The translations under genes were made by a program, and so were the position numbers. Source: Salinirubellus litoreus (GTDB lineage Archaea; Halobacteriota; Halobacteria; Halobacteriales; Haloarculaceae). From it: a stretch of DNA of 64,000 nt. Location of the stretch: assembly GCF_037335815.1 (NCBI RefSeq), contig NZ_CP147841.1:3968001-4032000 (forward strand), in the 5' to 3' direction. Each line of letters begins with the position of its first letter. Positions within the stretch are counted from its first letter, which is position 1. A model generated the notes under the pieces. It ran no database searches, was not told the origin of the DNA, and saw only the letters and a list, made by a program, of their open reading frames with translations. Shown here one piece after another: positions 8,473 through 16,985 of this stretch.

Positions 8473-9231
8473 ATGAACGAGGAGTCGCCCGGGGAGGCGG
8501 ACAGGGAGGACGGGGACGGGGACCCCACGCCGGCGGTCCGGCGGGTCGACGACGCGGACGACCGAAACGGGCCGACGCAAGCCATCAGACGGGTGGACGA
8601 TCCGGAAACCGCGGACGGACAGGGAGGAACCCAGAACACCGGGAGCGAGGGGAACGAAGCGCCCGAAATCCCGGCCGACGTCAGGGAGTACGCCCGGTTC
8701 TCGAAGATCGACGGCGCGACCTACGACCGGGCCAACGAGTTCCTCCGCGATCGGACGTACATCACGGCCCGCGAGTGGGCCATCGCGCGGCTCTGTGCGG
8801 ACTTCCGCACCGAGACTGGCGTCGAGATGACGAAGATCGGCGAGAACCTCCCGCATCTCGTTCCGTTCATGACCGACACGTACACCCCGCAGGCCGTGAA
8901 CCAGGCCCGGTCGTCGTTCAAGGGAAAAGTGAGAAAGGCCGGCGCGACCTTCCTCTACGGCGCGATGTGTGACTTCTTCACCGCCGAGGAGCTCGACGAC
9001 CTGATGTACGAGGTGACGGAGGTGGCGAAGTTCCTCCTCGAAGTCGAGGGCGTCGAACTCACCGTCGACGAGGAGCTCGAAGCGGAGGATCGGATCTCCA
9101 GCGTCATGCGCGAGGTCAGAGAGTCCTCCGCCGCCCTGCGACACGACAACGTCACCTGCCCGGAGTGCGGCCACGAACTCTCACCCGACGGCGAACACGT
9201 CGAGACGGAACCCGCATCCGCTGACGACTAG
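8473..9231 (+). CDS. DUF5806 family protein
   Basis: 252 aa. The N-terminal 75 residues are low-complexity and acidic, with a duplicated motif (PAVRRVDDADD and QAIRRVDDPET). The conserved core (about 80-215) reads YARFSKIDGATYDRANEFL and WAIARLCADFRTETGVEMTKIG, as in the haloarchaeal DUF5806 family. The C-terminus carries a CPECG half zinc-knuckle (NVTCPECGHELSPDG). The core is helical and could bind nucleic acid; function unknown. It is the last gene before the noncoding stretch leading to rnpB, and transcription here converges on rnpB. Confidence 0.75.
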   Translation: MNEESPGEADREDGDGDPTPAVRRVDDADDRNGPTQAIRRVDDPETADGQGGTQNTGSEGNEAPEIPADVREYARFSKIDGATYDRANEFLRDRTYITAREWAIARLCADFRTETGVEMTKIGENLPHLVPFMTDTYTPQAVNQARSSFKGKVRKAGATFLYGAMCDFFTAEELDDLMYEVTEVAKFLLEVEGVELTVDEELEAEDRISSVMREVRESSAALRHDNVTCPECGHELSPDGEHVETEPASADD

Positions 9232-9646
9232 ACCACCACTTTTTCCTCCTCGGGTTCCCTCGCTCGCTTCGCTCGCTCGGGAACCTCTCGTCGCAAAAAC
9301 TTGGGGAAAAAGTGCGCCCCTCGCTCGCGTTGCTCGCTCGGGGCGGGTGAACCGCGACCTCGCTTCTGCTGGACTCGCTTCGCTCGTCCAGCAACGTCCT
9401 CGTTCGCTCCCTTCGGTCGCTCACGTAGGACTTCGCTCGGTCGCGGATGCTTGTACCCCGGTCGGAATCACCGTTCGGAGTCCTCCACCGGGACGTGGCC
9501 CTGGTGAGCTCGACGGGGCGCGGTGCGGTGTCGTTCCGTCTGCACCCGCGAGTGAGCGCCTCCGGCGCTCACGAGCGGCCTTTTTCACCCATGTTTTTGG
9601 ACCGGGGGTGCCGAAGCGCGCCGCAGGCGCGCGATGACACCCCCGG
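9232..9646. repeat. noncoding stretch packed with short palindromes
   Basis: No credible gene lies here. At least six hairpin-forming inverted repeats occur in about 400 bp. GGTTCCC/GGGAACC encloses TCGCTCGCTTCGCTCGCTC near 9256-9288. CGCCCC/GGGGCG lies near 9314-9346. GCTGGAC/GTCCAGC lies near 9367-9394. GTGAGCGCC/GGCGCTCAC lies near 9551-9572. GCGCGCC/GGCGCGC lies near 9616-9633. There is also an imperfect one near 9400-9425. Several share the TCGCTTCGCTCG core. The stretch lies between the convergent DUF5806 gene and rnpB, so the hairpins could end transcription from both sides. Confidence 0.7.
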
Positions 9647-9650
9647 CTCT

Positions 9651-9656
9651 AAAAAG
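9651..9656 (-). terminator. T-tract terminator after rnpB
   Basis: On the minus strand the sequence directly after the RNase P RNA P1 helix reads CCATCTTTTTAGAG. A run of five Ts immediately after a structured RNA fits archaeal oligo-T termination. Confidence 0.6.
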
Positions 9657-9992
9657 ATGGTGGCTGGAGGGGAGTAAGCCCCCTTCTGTTCGGCCCGGCA
9701 TTCGGCTGAGCACCCGCCACGTGTCCGGGCTACCTTGGTTGCGGCGGGCTTGCACCGGCGAGGTTGCGCCGTTCCATCCGTTCTCCACGATCACTCCTCT
9801 GGCGGGTCAACTCGCTTCCCTTTCGGGTCGCTTCGCGCGCCTCATCGGTCGCGTGGAGTGGTCTCGTTGCTGTTCCAGAGCCAGCGGTCTCCCGCTCCGG
9901 ACTTGCGTCCGGTCGCCCGCCCGGACGGTGGGGGGACTTTCCTCACTTCCGGGTCGCCCCGGTAGCGGAGGCCGGGCTCCCTCTGCCACCGT
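9657..9992 (-). ncRNA. rnpB: RNase P RNA
   Basis: The catalytic RNA of RNase P, which matures tRNA 5' ends, read on the minus strand. The universally conserved region I is present as GAGGAAAGTCCCCCC near 9945. Region IV/V appears as ACAGAAGGGGGCTTACTCCC near 9670-9690, preceded by GGGTGCTCAGCCGAATGCC. GCAACCTCGCCGGTGCAAG and AAGGTAGCCCGGACACGTGG belong to the specificity and P10/P11 region. The ends pair: GGTGGC at 9985-9990 with GCCACC at 9659-9664, extended by the adjoining purine/pyrimidine arms, forming P1. Length about 335 nt is normal for type A archaeal RNase P RNA. Exact ends are estimated from P1. Confidence 0.95.
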
Positions 9993-10007
9993 GAAGTAGC
10001 CGACTGG

Positions 10008-10020
10008 ACGGATTAAGCCC
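10008..10020 (-). promoter_or_regulatory. probable rnpB promoter (TATA-like box)
   Basis: On the minus strand GGGCTTAATCCG gives a TATA-like CTTAAT centred near 10015, about 25 nt before the deduced 5' end of rnpB near 9990. It overlaps the stop codon (10013-10015) of the upstream BASS transporter gene, so rnpB can be transcribed independently of that gene. Confidence 0.5.
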
Positions 10021-10939
10021 TCCGGTGGCGCGAGAGGTGGCGAGCGAGCGCGGCGCTGGAAACCATCTCGACGAGGCCGAACGCTACGGCGGGGAGGGCG
10101 GCCGGCGGCGGGAACCCCGCCGCGACGACCACCCCCGCGGCGACGGCGAAGTCACGCATCCCGACGGAGAACAGCGCCGTCACCCGCTCGTCGGGGGTCA
10201 GCGGGCGACCGAGAAGCCATCCGAGCGCGTAGCCGACGCCGTTCAACACGGCCGCACCGACGAGGACGACCAGGAGCGTCCCGCGGGAGCCACCGCGGAC
10301 GAGTCCCGCGTTCGCCGCGGTGACGATACCGATGACGAAGACGACCATCAGCGCCGACACCGAGGGGTAGTAGCGGTCGTACCGACCGACTCGATCGGGG
10401 AACCGTGCGCGGAGGCCGACCGCGACCGCCATCGGGAGGATGACCGCGAGCAGGAGCGTCCGGACGACTCCGACGGGGTCGAACGGGACCGTCGCGCCGA
10501 GCAGTACTGTAACCGCCAGGGGAACCAGGCTGATGCTCCCGAGTCCCACGAGCACGAGAACGACGGTCGAGAGGGCGGTGTTCCCGCCGGCGAGTTCGGT
10601 CATCACGGGCGAGACGAGCTCGGGTGTGACCGCGCCGAGGACGACGAAGCCGACGGTCACGGCGGGCGGGAGCGAGAGCGCTCGTGCGACGGCGAACGCC
10701 GCGACCGGCATCCCGATCTGTCCGAGGAGAAGGAGACCGACCGCCCGGGGGCGGACCCGCCGGAAGGCCGTCGGTGAGAGCGTCAGCGAGACGCTGCCGA
10801 CCATCACCGCGAGGATGGGCGTCGTGAGCGGGGAGAGTCGACCGAACGACGGGAACGCCAGGCCGATGCCGACCGCAACCACTATCCAGAGGACCAGATA
10901 GTCCTCGAGGATCGTGGCCGCCCGGTCGAAGCGGGACAC
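10013..10939 (-). CDS. bile acid:sodium symporter (BASS) family transporter
   Basis: 308 aa with a GTG start at 10939 and nine or ten membrane segments covering nearly the whole chain. The pattern MVGSVSLTLSPTAF near residue 45, GQIGMPVAAFAVARALSLPP, the polar break GAVTPELVSPVMTELAGGN near 105-123 (first crossover) and SVGMRDFAVAAGV near 265 (second) matches BASS proteins, which import anions with sodium. The substrate cannot be deduced; relatives move bile acids, pantoate, pyruvate or arsenite. The gene stands alone, about 60 bp downstream of the nicotinate phosphoribosyltransferase gene. Confidence 0.8.
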   Translation of the reverse strand: MSRFDRAATILEDYLVLWIVVAVGIGLAFPSFGRLSPLTTPILAVMVGSVSLTLSPTAFRRVRPRAVGLLLLGQIGMPVAAFAVARALSLPPAVTVGFVVLGAVTPELVSPVMTELAGGNTALSTVVLVLVGLGSISLVPLAVTVLLGATVPFDPVGVVRTLLLAVILPMAVAVGLRARFPDRVGRYDRYYPSVSALMVVFVIGIVTAANAGLVRGGSRGTLLVVLVGAAVLNGVGYALGWLLGRPLTPDERVTALFSVGMRDFAVAAGVVVAAGFPPPAALPAVAFGLVEMVSSAALARHLSRHRRA

Positions 10940-10999
10940 GCGACCGTGTGGGGAGCCGGGTAGTATAAGTGAACGGTAGGCACGATCGGACCGAGCAGG

Positions 11000-12130
11000 T
11001 CAGTCCCCGCCGACCCGCGCGGCGTCTTCGCGACAGCGTTCGGCCGCGGCGTCGATGTCGAACTCGCGAACGATCTCGCCGTCCTCGATCAGGGGTTCGA
11101 GGAGGGGTTCGCCCTCGGCCTCGCCCCCTTCGAGCGCGACGTGGTGGCCGCCGTCGGGGGTCCGGTAGACCTGCTTCGTGCCCGAGAGCTTCCCACGCTT
11201 GGCCGCGAGTTCGCCGTCGACCTCGACGATGTCGAGCGCGAAGTCGACCGGATCGGCGTTCGAGACGTGCGAGCCGACGCCGAACCCGTCGACGACGTCG
11301 TAGAGGTGTTCGATCGTCTCGGGGGTGAGCCCGCCGGAGGCGAAGATGCCGACGTCCTCGTGGCCGTTGGCGTCGAGTTCCCAGCGGACCTCCCGGGCGA
11401 TGGCCCGGAAGTCCCCCCGCCGCGAGGAGGTGGTGTCGAGCCGCACGCTCTCGAGGTCCGGGATGGTCTCGGCGGCCCGGAGCGCCTCGTCGACCTCGTC
11501 GGAGTAGGTGTCGACGAGCGCGACCCGCGGCACGTCGGGGCCGACCCCCTCGTCGAACGCCCGCCAGGCCTCCTCCTGGTGGCCCTTGCCGAAGCAGATG
11601 ACCAGCGCGTGGGGCATGGTCCCGCCGGCCTCGCGGCCGAGGGTCTCGCCGGCGGCGACGTGCGAGAACCCGTCGACGCCGCCGATCAGCGCCGACCGTT
11701 CGAGGGCCGCCGTCGAGGCGGGGTGGATGTGTCTCGCGCCGAAGCTCAGGATCGGCTTGTCGGGGCTCGCGGCCTTGGTCTCGCGGGCGGCCGTCGCGAC
11801 CGCCGAGGCGTAGGAGAGAAAGCCCAGTATGGACGTCTCGTAGCGGGCGAACGGGCGGTACGGTCCCTCGATCCGCATTACCGGCCCGCCGTCGAAGTGC
11901 GTCCCCTCGCGGAGCGCGTGGACGTCGACGGGGAGCCCCGAGAGGAGGTGTGCGGCGTCCTTCAGCCCCGCGAGCACCTCGAACTCGCCCGTCGGGAACT
12001 GGTCGGCCGTCACCTCGGTGACGACGTGGGGGTTCCGATCCGCGTGGTCCAGGGCCTCCTCGGTCCGGAGGAAGTACGCGTCGGTGGCCCGCCCCTCCCG
12101 GATGGCGGTCTCGGAGACGATGTCGAACAT
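11000..12130 (-). CDS. nicotinate phosphoribosyltransferase
   Basis: 376 aa. NAPRTase converts nicotinate and PRPP to nicotinate mononucleotide in NAD salvage. The sequence shows the family order: an N-terminal TDAYFLRTEEAL, the barrel entry FGARHIHPASTAALERSALI with the catalytic His region, GGVDGFSHVAAGE, VALVDTYSDEVDEAL and VRLDTTSSRRGDF. The phosphate-binding loop is IFASGGLTPETIEHL, followed by VDGFGVGSHVSNADPVDFAL. The short length is typical of the archaeal subfamily. It has its own promoter region of about 120 bp. Confidence 0.9.
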   Translation of the reverse strand: MFDIVSETAIREGRATDAYFLRTEEALDHADRNPHVVTEVTADQFPTGEFEVLAGLKDAAHLLSGLPVDVHALREGTHFDGGPVMRIEGPYRPFARYETSILGFLSYASAVATAARETKAASPDKPILSFGARHIHPASTAALERSALIGGVDGFSHVAAGETLGREAGGTMPHALVICFGKGHQEEAWRAFDEGVGPDVPRVALVDTYSDEVDEALRAAETIPDLESVRLDTTSSRRGDFRAIAREVRWELDANGHEDVGIFASGGLTPETIEHLYDVVDGFGVGSHVSNADPVDFALDIVEVDGELAAKRGKLSGTKQVYRTPDGGHHVALEGGEAEGEPLLEPLIEDGEIVREFDIDAAAERCREDAARVGGD

Positions 12131-12251
12131 ACCGGCCGCACGGAGTGACGGTCGAAAAAGGGCCCGGTCGGACGCGGCCCGGAGCGCCCGCGATACGCGA
12201 TACGGGCATCGGCCCGGGAGCGAGGATGAAACGAGGTCGATCCGCCCAGGT

Positions 12252-13343
12252 TCAGGCGTCGAACTCGGTCCGCTCCGGTCTCAGCGTGGAGCCGTCGACC
12301 TCGTCGGCGTGCGCCTCGTGGTAGGCCGCCCGGTAGCGCTTGAGCTTCCGGTAGAGGAAGTACCCGAGGATACCGTCGTAGACGATGACGAACGCGAGGA
12401 ACGCCAATATCGCGGGAACCCCGAGGAAGTACACCGCCAGCCCCGGGACGATGCCGACGAGGGTGTTGTAGGTCGCGTGGATGAACGCGGCGATGAGCAG
12501 CCCCTTGACGATGATTGGTCCCGCACGGTCGGGGTTGAACTTCGCCAGACCGAGGTAGTAGCCGGCGAACGCCGAGTAGATGACGTGACCGGGGCCGGCG
12601 AGCGCGCGGAAGGCGGTGATCTGCCCCCCCGAGCCGATGATGTTCCCCAGGACCTCCAGGCCGCCGAGCTGTGCGACGGCGACCGCGCCGAGGCCCGCCG
12701 CACCAAGCATTGCGGTGCTCTCCGTCCCCGTCGGGCTCGCACCCAGCTCCCGGGTGATGTAGAGGGCGTTCTCGATGGTCGCGAACCCGAGGCCGGCGGC
12801 CGCACCGTACACCGCGCCGTCGACGACGGCGTTGAAGCTGTCGTAGCGGTAGGGGAGGAGCCTGATCGCGAGCCACTTCACCGTCTCCTCGACCGGGCCG
12901 ACCACGAGGTAGAAGAACAGGACCATCCCGATGACGGGAACGATCTGTAGCGCCGGCTGGAGGAGACTGTTGATGATGGCGGCGAACCCGGCGAACAGCA
13001 CCCCGAGGACGAACGTCCCGACGAGGAGGCCGAGCGGTTCTCGATCGGTCACGTCCGCCCGGTAGACGTACCAGACCAGCGCGAGCGCCGGGACCACCGA
13101 GAGCGCGACCAGCCAGACGGCGACCGGCTGGTCGACCACCGTCGCGCCGATGCCGCCGAGGAGCACCTGCGCAGCGATGATGAGCAGCGCGACCAGGATG
13201 AAGATGAACCGTGCGACCGTGACGCCGGCGTTGTAGAGCCACGCCGAGAGCCTGTCGACCCGGGACCGGGGCTCCCAGGTCGAGATGTCGTAGAGGTCGA
13301 CGTCCCCGTCCGAGCGGGCGTCGACCGGATCGCGTTTCGTCAT
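12252..13343 (-). CDS. PrsW family intramembrane metalloprotease
   Basis: 363 aa with about eight membrane segments. The PrsW/Abi-type motifs are present: EET-x-K in GPVEETVKWLAIRLLPYRYD (first catalytic motif), ATIEN and GHVIYSAFAGYYLG (second, with His), and FIHATYNTL (third, with His). PrsW proteases cleave membrane-bound regulators such as anti-sigma factors in bacteria; archaeal substrates are unknown. The N-terminal 40 residues are cytoplasmic and acidic. No anti-sigma-like target lies next to it. Confidence 0.85.
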   Translation of the reverse strand: MTKRDPVDARSDGDVDLYDISTWEPRSRVDRLSAWLYNAGVTVARFIFILVALLIIAAQVLLGGIGATVVDQPVAVWLVALSVVPALALVWYVYRADVTDREPLGLLVGTFVLGVLFAGFAAIINSLLQPALQIVPVIGMVLFFYLVVGPVEETVKWLAIRLLPYRYDSFNAVVDGAVYGAAAGLGFATIENALYITRELGASPTGTESTAMLGAAGLGAVAVAQLGGLEVLGNIIGSGGQITAFRALAGPGHVIYSAFAGYYLGLAKFNPDRAGPIIVKGLLIAAFIHATYNTLVGIVPGLAVYFLGVPAILAFLAFVIVYDGILGYFLYRKLKRYRAAYHEAHADEVDGSTLRPERTEFDA

Positions 13344-13501
13344 ACCGGGCGTACCGTATGGCTAACGGTAATGTCTTGCCTCTGCGCACGCAGGGGGTCC
13401 GCAGGTCGAGTGCCGACTCCGAAACCCATCCCGGTGACGATCCGGGCTCGAATCGATCTATCGTCCGGGTTCGGGCTCGACCCGCCGCCCGGAACGCTAC
13501 G

Positions 13502-14146
13502 CTACACGTACCCCTCGACCAGCGACTCGACGTACTTCGCCACCACGTCGACCTCGAGGTGGACCGGGTCGCCGACCGACTTCGACGCCAGGTTCGTCAG
13601 CCGGTAGGTCTCCGGGATGATCGCCACGTCGAACTCGCCGTCACCCTCCCCAGTGCGGAGATCGGCCACCGTCAGCGAGATGCCGTCCACGCAGACCGAG
13701 CCCTTCGCCACGACGTAGCGTCCCATCGACGCCGGGAGCGAGAACGAGAAGACCCAGTCGTCCCCGACCTGCTCGATCCCGACCACCTCGGCGGTGCCGT
13801 CGACGTGGCCCTGGACGAAGTGACCGTCGAACCGGCCGTCGGCCGGGAGCGCCCGTTCGAGGTTCACCGGGTCGCCCACCGCGACGTCGCCGAGATAGGT
13901 CTTCTCGACGGTCTCCGCGGAGAGGAACAGCTCGAAGGCGTTCTCGTCGGCTCCGGCGGTTCCACCGCCTTCGCGTGGTTCCGCTGGAACCACTCCCTCG
14001 ACCGTGAGACAGGCCCCCGAGACGGCGATGGACTGCCCGACGGAGAGCTCGTCGCAGAACGATGCCGACACCCGCAGGCGGAGCCCTCCCTCGGTCCGCT
14101 CGCGGCCGACCACCTCGCCCGTCTCCTCGACGATACCCGTGAACAT
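13502..14146 (-). CDS. ribE: riboflavin synthase, bacterial type (alpha chain)
   Basis: 214 aa starting at the ATG at 14146 (MFTGIVEETGEVV). A longer frame to 14173 adds nine non-homologous residues. Two lumazine-binding repeats are visible: the first has GQSIAVSGACLTVEGV, the second GSVCVDGISLTVADL. Between them lies the family hallmark GHFVQGHVDGTAEV. The enzyme dismutates two 6,7-dimethyl-8-ribityllumazines to riboflavin. An insertion of about 15 Gly/Glu-rich residues (PAEPREGGGTAGADE) in the first repeat is unusual. Methanogens use an unrelated riboflavin synthase, so this is the bacterial-type gene found in haloarchaea. Confidence 0.93.
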   Translation of the reverse strand: MFTGIVEETGEVVGRERTEGGLRLRVSASFCDELSVGQSIAVSGACLTVEGVVPAEPREGGGTAGADENAFELFLSAETVEKTYLGDVAVGDPVNLERALPADGRFDGHFVQGHVDGTAEVVGIEQVGDDWVFSFSLPASMGRYVVAKGSVCVDGISLTVADLRTGEGDGEFDVAIIPETYRLTNLASKSVGDPVHLEVDVVAKYVESLVEGYV

Positions 14147-14340
14147 ACCCGTGGTACGGGCCAGGCCGGTCAAAGGCGTTCCTCTCCGGGACGGGGTGTC
14201 ACCGTTTGCGAGGTCGCCGGCGTGCCGAGCCGTTCGCTCCTCGTCCTCGTTCCGTTCGCCCCGTTCCCGTTCGGGGGAGCCCCTTCGTCCCGACCGGAGT
14301 CGTTCGACGGTGCCGGATCGCGTCGGCTACAGTCCGGTCT

Positions 14341-14348
14341 ATTTTATA
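14341..14348 (+). promoter_or_regulatory. TATA box for a leaderless transcript
   Basis: ATTTTATA is centred 26 nt before the ATG at 14371, the spacing from TATA box to transcription start in archaea. Transcription would begin at or next to the start codon. Confidence 0.6.
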
Positions 14349-14370
14349 CCGTCCGTGGCGGAGAGACGGT

Positions 14371-14634
14371 ATGGGAAGGGGCATCATCGGACTCGTGGGG
14401 CTCGCGGTCACGCTGGCGTTCGCCATCCCCGTCGGCCTCCTCGGTCTGGACATGCTGACGAAGGGAGACACGCTCGGCGGCGGCGGGTTCCTCGCCTTCG
14501 CGGTCCTGATGGTGCTCCTCCAGGAGTACCTGACGACGCCGAGCGACGTCCCGGGGCGGGTGGCCGGCCGACTCGTCGGGACCGTCGCGAAGGATCCGAG
14601 CGAGTCCGAGGGGGAGCGCGAGGACCCCGAGTGA
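14371..14634 (+). CDS. DUF7533 family small membrane protein
   Basis: 87 aa. Two membrane segments (about 4-26 IIGLVGLAVTLAFAIPVGLLG and 38-54 GGGFLAFAVLMVLLQEY) are followed by YLTTPSDVPGRVAGRLVGTV and an acidic tail. This matches what I recall of haloarchaeal DUF7533. The TATA box 26 nt upstream implies a leaderless mRNA. The TGA stop at 14632-14634 abuts the MITE-like element, so the mRNA 3' end would include that hairpin. Function unknown. Confidence 0.65.
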   Translation: MGRGIIGLVGLAVTLAFAIPVGLLGLDMLTKGDTLGGGGFLAFAVLMVLLQEYLTTPSDVPGRVAGRLVGTVAKDPSESEGEREDPE

Positions 14635-14720
14635 TACAGTAGCGTTTGGACGTCTGTACTCACGGACGGGGGGGACCGTCCCCGTCCGGCGTGTGCCATC
14701 GGTTCCAAACGCTACTATAG
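14634..14720. mobile_element. MITE-like inverted-repeat element, copy 1
   Basis: An 87 bp element, about 93% identical to a second copy at 29751-29836. The ends are inverted repeats: AGTAGCGTTTGGA at 14638-14650 pairs with TCCAAACGCTACT at 14704-14716. An inner palindrome GGACGGGG/CCCCGTCC forms a nested stem. It contains no ORF. It starts at the last base of the DUF7533 stop codon and ends 12 bp before the stop of the convergent UvrD-like gene, so it lies between two gene 3' ends. It may be a MITE, a bidirectional terminator, or both. Confidence 0.75.
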
Positions 14721-14732
14721 CGACCGCGGGGC

Positions 14733-16592
14733 TCAGGCGCCGGGTTCGGGTGCGTCCGCGTCGGCCGCCTCGGTCGGCTCCTGTGCCGCCTCGATTAGTT
14801 CCCCGAGCGACTGGTTCGTCGGCTCGTTGTGCAACAGCACGTCGATGGGGAGCGTCGGAGCGCCGTCGACGAGGTTCTCGAGGAGCACCAGGCGCTCGCG
14901 GGCCCGGGACATCCCGACGTAGAACACGCGGCGCTCGTTGTCGGTGAGCGTCGGCACCGGGTCGGCGTTCTTCGTGAACTCGTTCGTCCCCGAGACGTCG
15001 CTCGGGTCCGAGACGGACGCGGCCATCTGCTCGACCACCTTCTCGGTGAGGTCGGTTGCCACGAACACGTGGTCGGCCTCGCGGCCCTTCGCCGAGTGGA
15101 TGGTCCCCACGCGGACGCGGTTCGGGTCCATCCCCTGGTGCCGGCCCGAGAAGTACGCCTTCACCGATCGCTCCTGGAAGTTGGACACCCGCGAGAGCAT
15201 GTCGGCGGCAGAAGCGGGGCCGGGGGCGAAGGGGGCGTACTCCTTGACGAACTCGGCGGGGACCTCCATGTCGGTGAGGTCGTCGACCCCCTCCTCGTCC
15301 TGGAGCTCGTCGATGGCGTCGAAGAGGTCGTCGCGCTCGTTCGTTCCGAACGCCGAGTCGACGAGCATCTCCGCGAGCCGCCGTGCCTCGAGTCCGTCGA
15401 CGGGTTCGCCGGCGTCGACCCGCTCGACGGCGTCGACGTAGTTCTGGAGGCGGTCGGTCCAGAGCCGCGTGTCCGTCAGCGAGACGAACGGGATCCCCTC
15501 GCCGACGAACTCGTCGACGAACTGGAACATCTGGTAGCGCGCCCGGAACAGCACCATCACCGAGCAGTCCTCGTCCTCCTCGACGGTGGCCTTGACGTTC
15601 CTGACGAGTTCGAGCATCGAGGGACTTCTGACCGCTTCGACGCGACCTCCCTCCTTTCGGGGTTTGAGGTCCTTCTCCTGGCGCTTCTCGATGTGTCGTA
15701 TCTCCCGGTTGACGACGTGGAGGATGCGCGAGGGGAGCCGGTAGGAGTTCGGGAGGACGACGTCGTTGTCGACCCGCTCGTCGAGCAGGAGGTTCGGGTC
15801 GGCCCCCTGCCAGGCGTAGACGACCTGGTCGTCGTCGCCGGCGATGATGACCGACTCCATGTGCGGTCGCCACTCCTCGTACACCTCGTACTGGAGCGTG
15901 GTGATGTCCTGGAACTCGTCGATGACGAGGTGGTCGACGCTCGGGACGAGCGAGCGCTGTTTCACCCGTTCGAGCATGTCCGCGAAGCCGACGACGCCCT
16001 CCTGGCCCTTGTAGGCGCGCCAGGCGCGGACCGCCTCGGGGACGTCGATGCGGTCGTCGTCGCTCGGCCAGGTAGGGGTGTACTTGTTGCCCGTCTGGGC
16101 GTTCGGGTCGACGTCCGGGGGCAGGCGGACCTCCTCCTCGTCCCACTTGAACGGGACGTCGTACCAGTCGGCGACGTCGCGGTGGGTCCGCTGGAGCCAC
16201 TGGCTCGTGGCGATGATCTTGTTCCCGATGGTGGTCGACCGGGCCGAGCGCCGCCGGGAGCCCTCGTACTCGTCCTCGAACTCGAGGCCGTACTCCTCAC
16301 AGAACTCCTCCTTGTGCTTCTCGCCGACGACGTCGCCACGCGAGAGGTTCAGCAGTTCGTACGCCTTCGCGTGCATCGTGCTGACGTTGCCCTTCAGCGA
16401 CCGGGGAGACCGATCGAGGCGCTCCGCGAGCCGCTCACGGACCTCGGAGGCCGCCGCCCGGGTGTAGGAGACGACGAGGATGTCCCTCACTTCGACGCCC
16501 TCGTCGAGCATCTCGTCCACCCTGTCGAGCAGGGCGGTCGTCTTCCCGCTCCCCGGACCGCCGAACAGACGAGTGACCTGCGGGTCGCTCAT
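14733..16592 (-). CDS. UvrD/Rep-like superfamily 1 DNA helicase
   Basis: 619 aa. SF1A motifs appear in order: motif I GGPGSGKTTALLDRV (11-25), motif Ia VVSYTRAAASEVRERL, motif II HLVIDEFQDIT (DEFQD in place of DExQ), motif III IIAGDDDQVVYAWQGAD, motif IV region LPNSYRLPSRIL, motif V VGTIHSAKGREADHVFV and motif VI RRVFYVGMSRARERLVLL. The IHSAKGREADHV form is typical of UvrD/PcrA proteins that unwind DNA 3' to 5'. There is no nuclease domain. The C-terminal tail is acidic. The gene is single, with its 3' end next to MITE copy 1. Confidence 0.9.
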   Translation of the reverse strand: MSDPQVTRLFGGPGSGKTTALLDRVDEMLDEGVEVRDILVVSYTRAAASEVRERLAERLDRSPRSLKGNVSTMHAKAYELLNLSRGDVVGEKHKEEFCEEYGLEFEDEYEGSRRRSARSTTIGNKIIATSQWLQRTHRDVADWYDVPFKWDEEEVRLPPDVDPNAQTGNKYTPTWPSDDDRIDVPEAVRAWRAYKGQEGVVGFADMLERVKQRSLVPSVDHLVIDEFQDITTLQYEVYEEWRPHMESVIIAGDDDQVVYAWQGADPNLLLDERVDNDVVLPNSYRLPSRILHVVNREIRHIEKRQEKDLKPRKEGGRVEAVRSPSMLELVRNVKATVEEDEDCSVMVLFRARYQMFQFVDEFVGEGIPFVSLTDTRLWTDRLQNYVDAVERVDAGEPVDGLEARRLAEMLVDSAFGTNERDDLFDAIDELQDEEGVDDLTDMEVPAEFVKEYAPFAPGPASAADMLSRVSNFQERSVKAYFSGRHQGMDPNRVRVGTIHSAKGREADHVFVATDLTEKVVEQMAASVSDPSDVSGTNEFTKNADPVPTLTDNERRVFYVGMSRARERLVLLENLVDGAPTLPIDVLLHNEPTNQSLGELIEAAQEPTEAADADAPEPGA

Positions 16593-16655
16593 TGGACGTC
16601 ACTGGGGACGCGGCCCCATAACGCTGTATGATGTGTCCGGAGGAGGGGCGACCGG

Positions 16656-16823
16656 CTACGGTTCCCAGCCACAGACCCGACAGGCTGTCGCGTCGAGGTC
16701 GTGGAGGCCCTCACAGTCGGGACACCGCTTCTTGTTGTAGTCCCGTTCCCAGGAGGGTTCCTCGACATCGTGGCCACGGTCCGTGAGAAACTCGTCGAAG
16801 ACGTCGTCGTTCGCGGTCGCCAT
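16656..16823 (-). CDS. HVO_0416-type small zinc finger protein
   Basis: 55 aa. The frame reads MATANDDVFDEFLTDRG, then WERDYNKKRCPDCEGLHD and ACRVCGWEP, ending in TAG. The two C-P-x-C / C-x-V-C-G-W knuckles give a four-cysteine zinc site. I recognise the HVO_0416 family of haloarchaeal micro-proteins from the DRGH...NKKxCPxCxGLHD...CxVCGW pattern. On this strand AGATTTATGTC about 28 nt upstream of the ATG would give a nearly leaderless mRNA. Function unknown; such micro-zinc-fingers are often regulators. Confidence 0.85.
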   Translation of the reverse strand: MATANDDVFDEFLTDRGHDVEEPSWERDYNKKRCPDCEGLHDLDATACRVCGWEP

Positions 16824-16985
16824 ACGAACGGTGGTAGACGGGCGGTCGACATAAATCTGTGGTACGAAGTGTCACGGCCCGTTGACACACGGCAGGGTGT
16901 GTCGCCCGGCCGGCCGACGGGACGGGCGACACCGACCGGAGGCGGACCCTACCGAACGAGCACCACGAGGGTGTGAGGCCCGACT

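Noticed and set aside
9301..9677. Small ORFs within the palindromic region before rnpB
   Set aside because: They read through hairpins, lack conserved features and overlap a structured RNA or its terminator.
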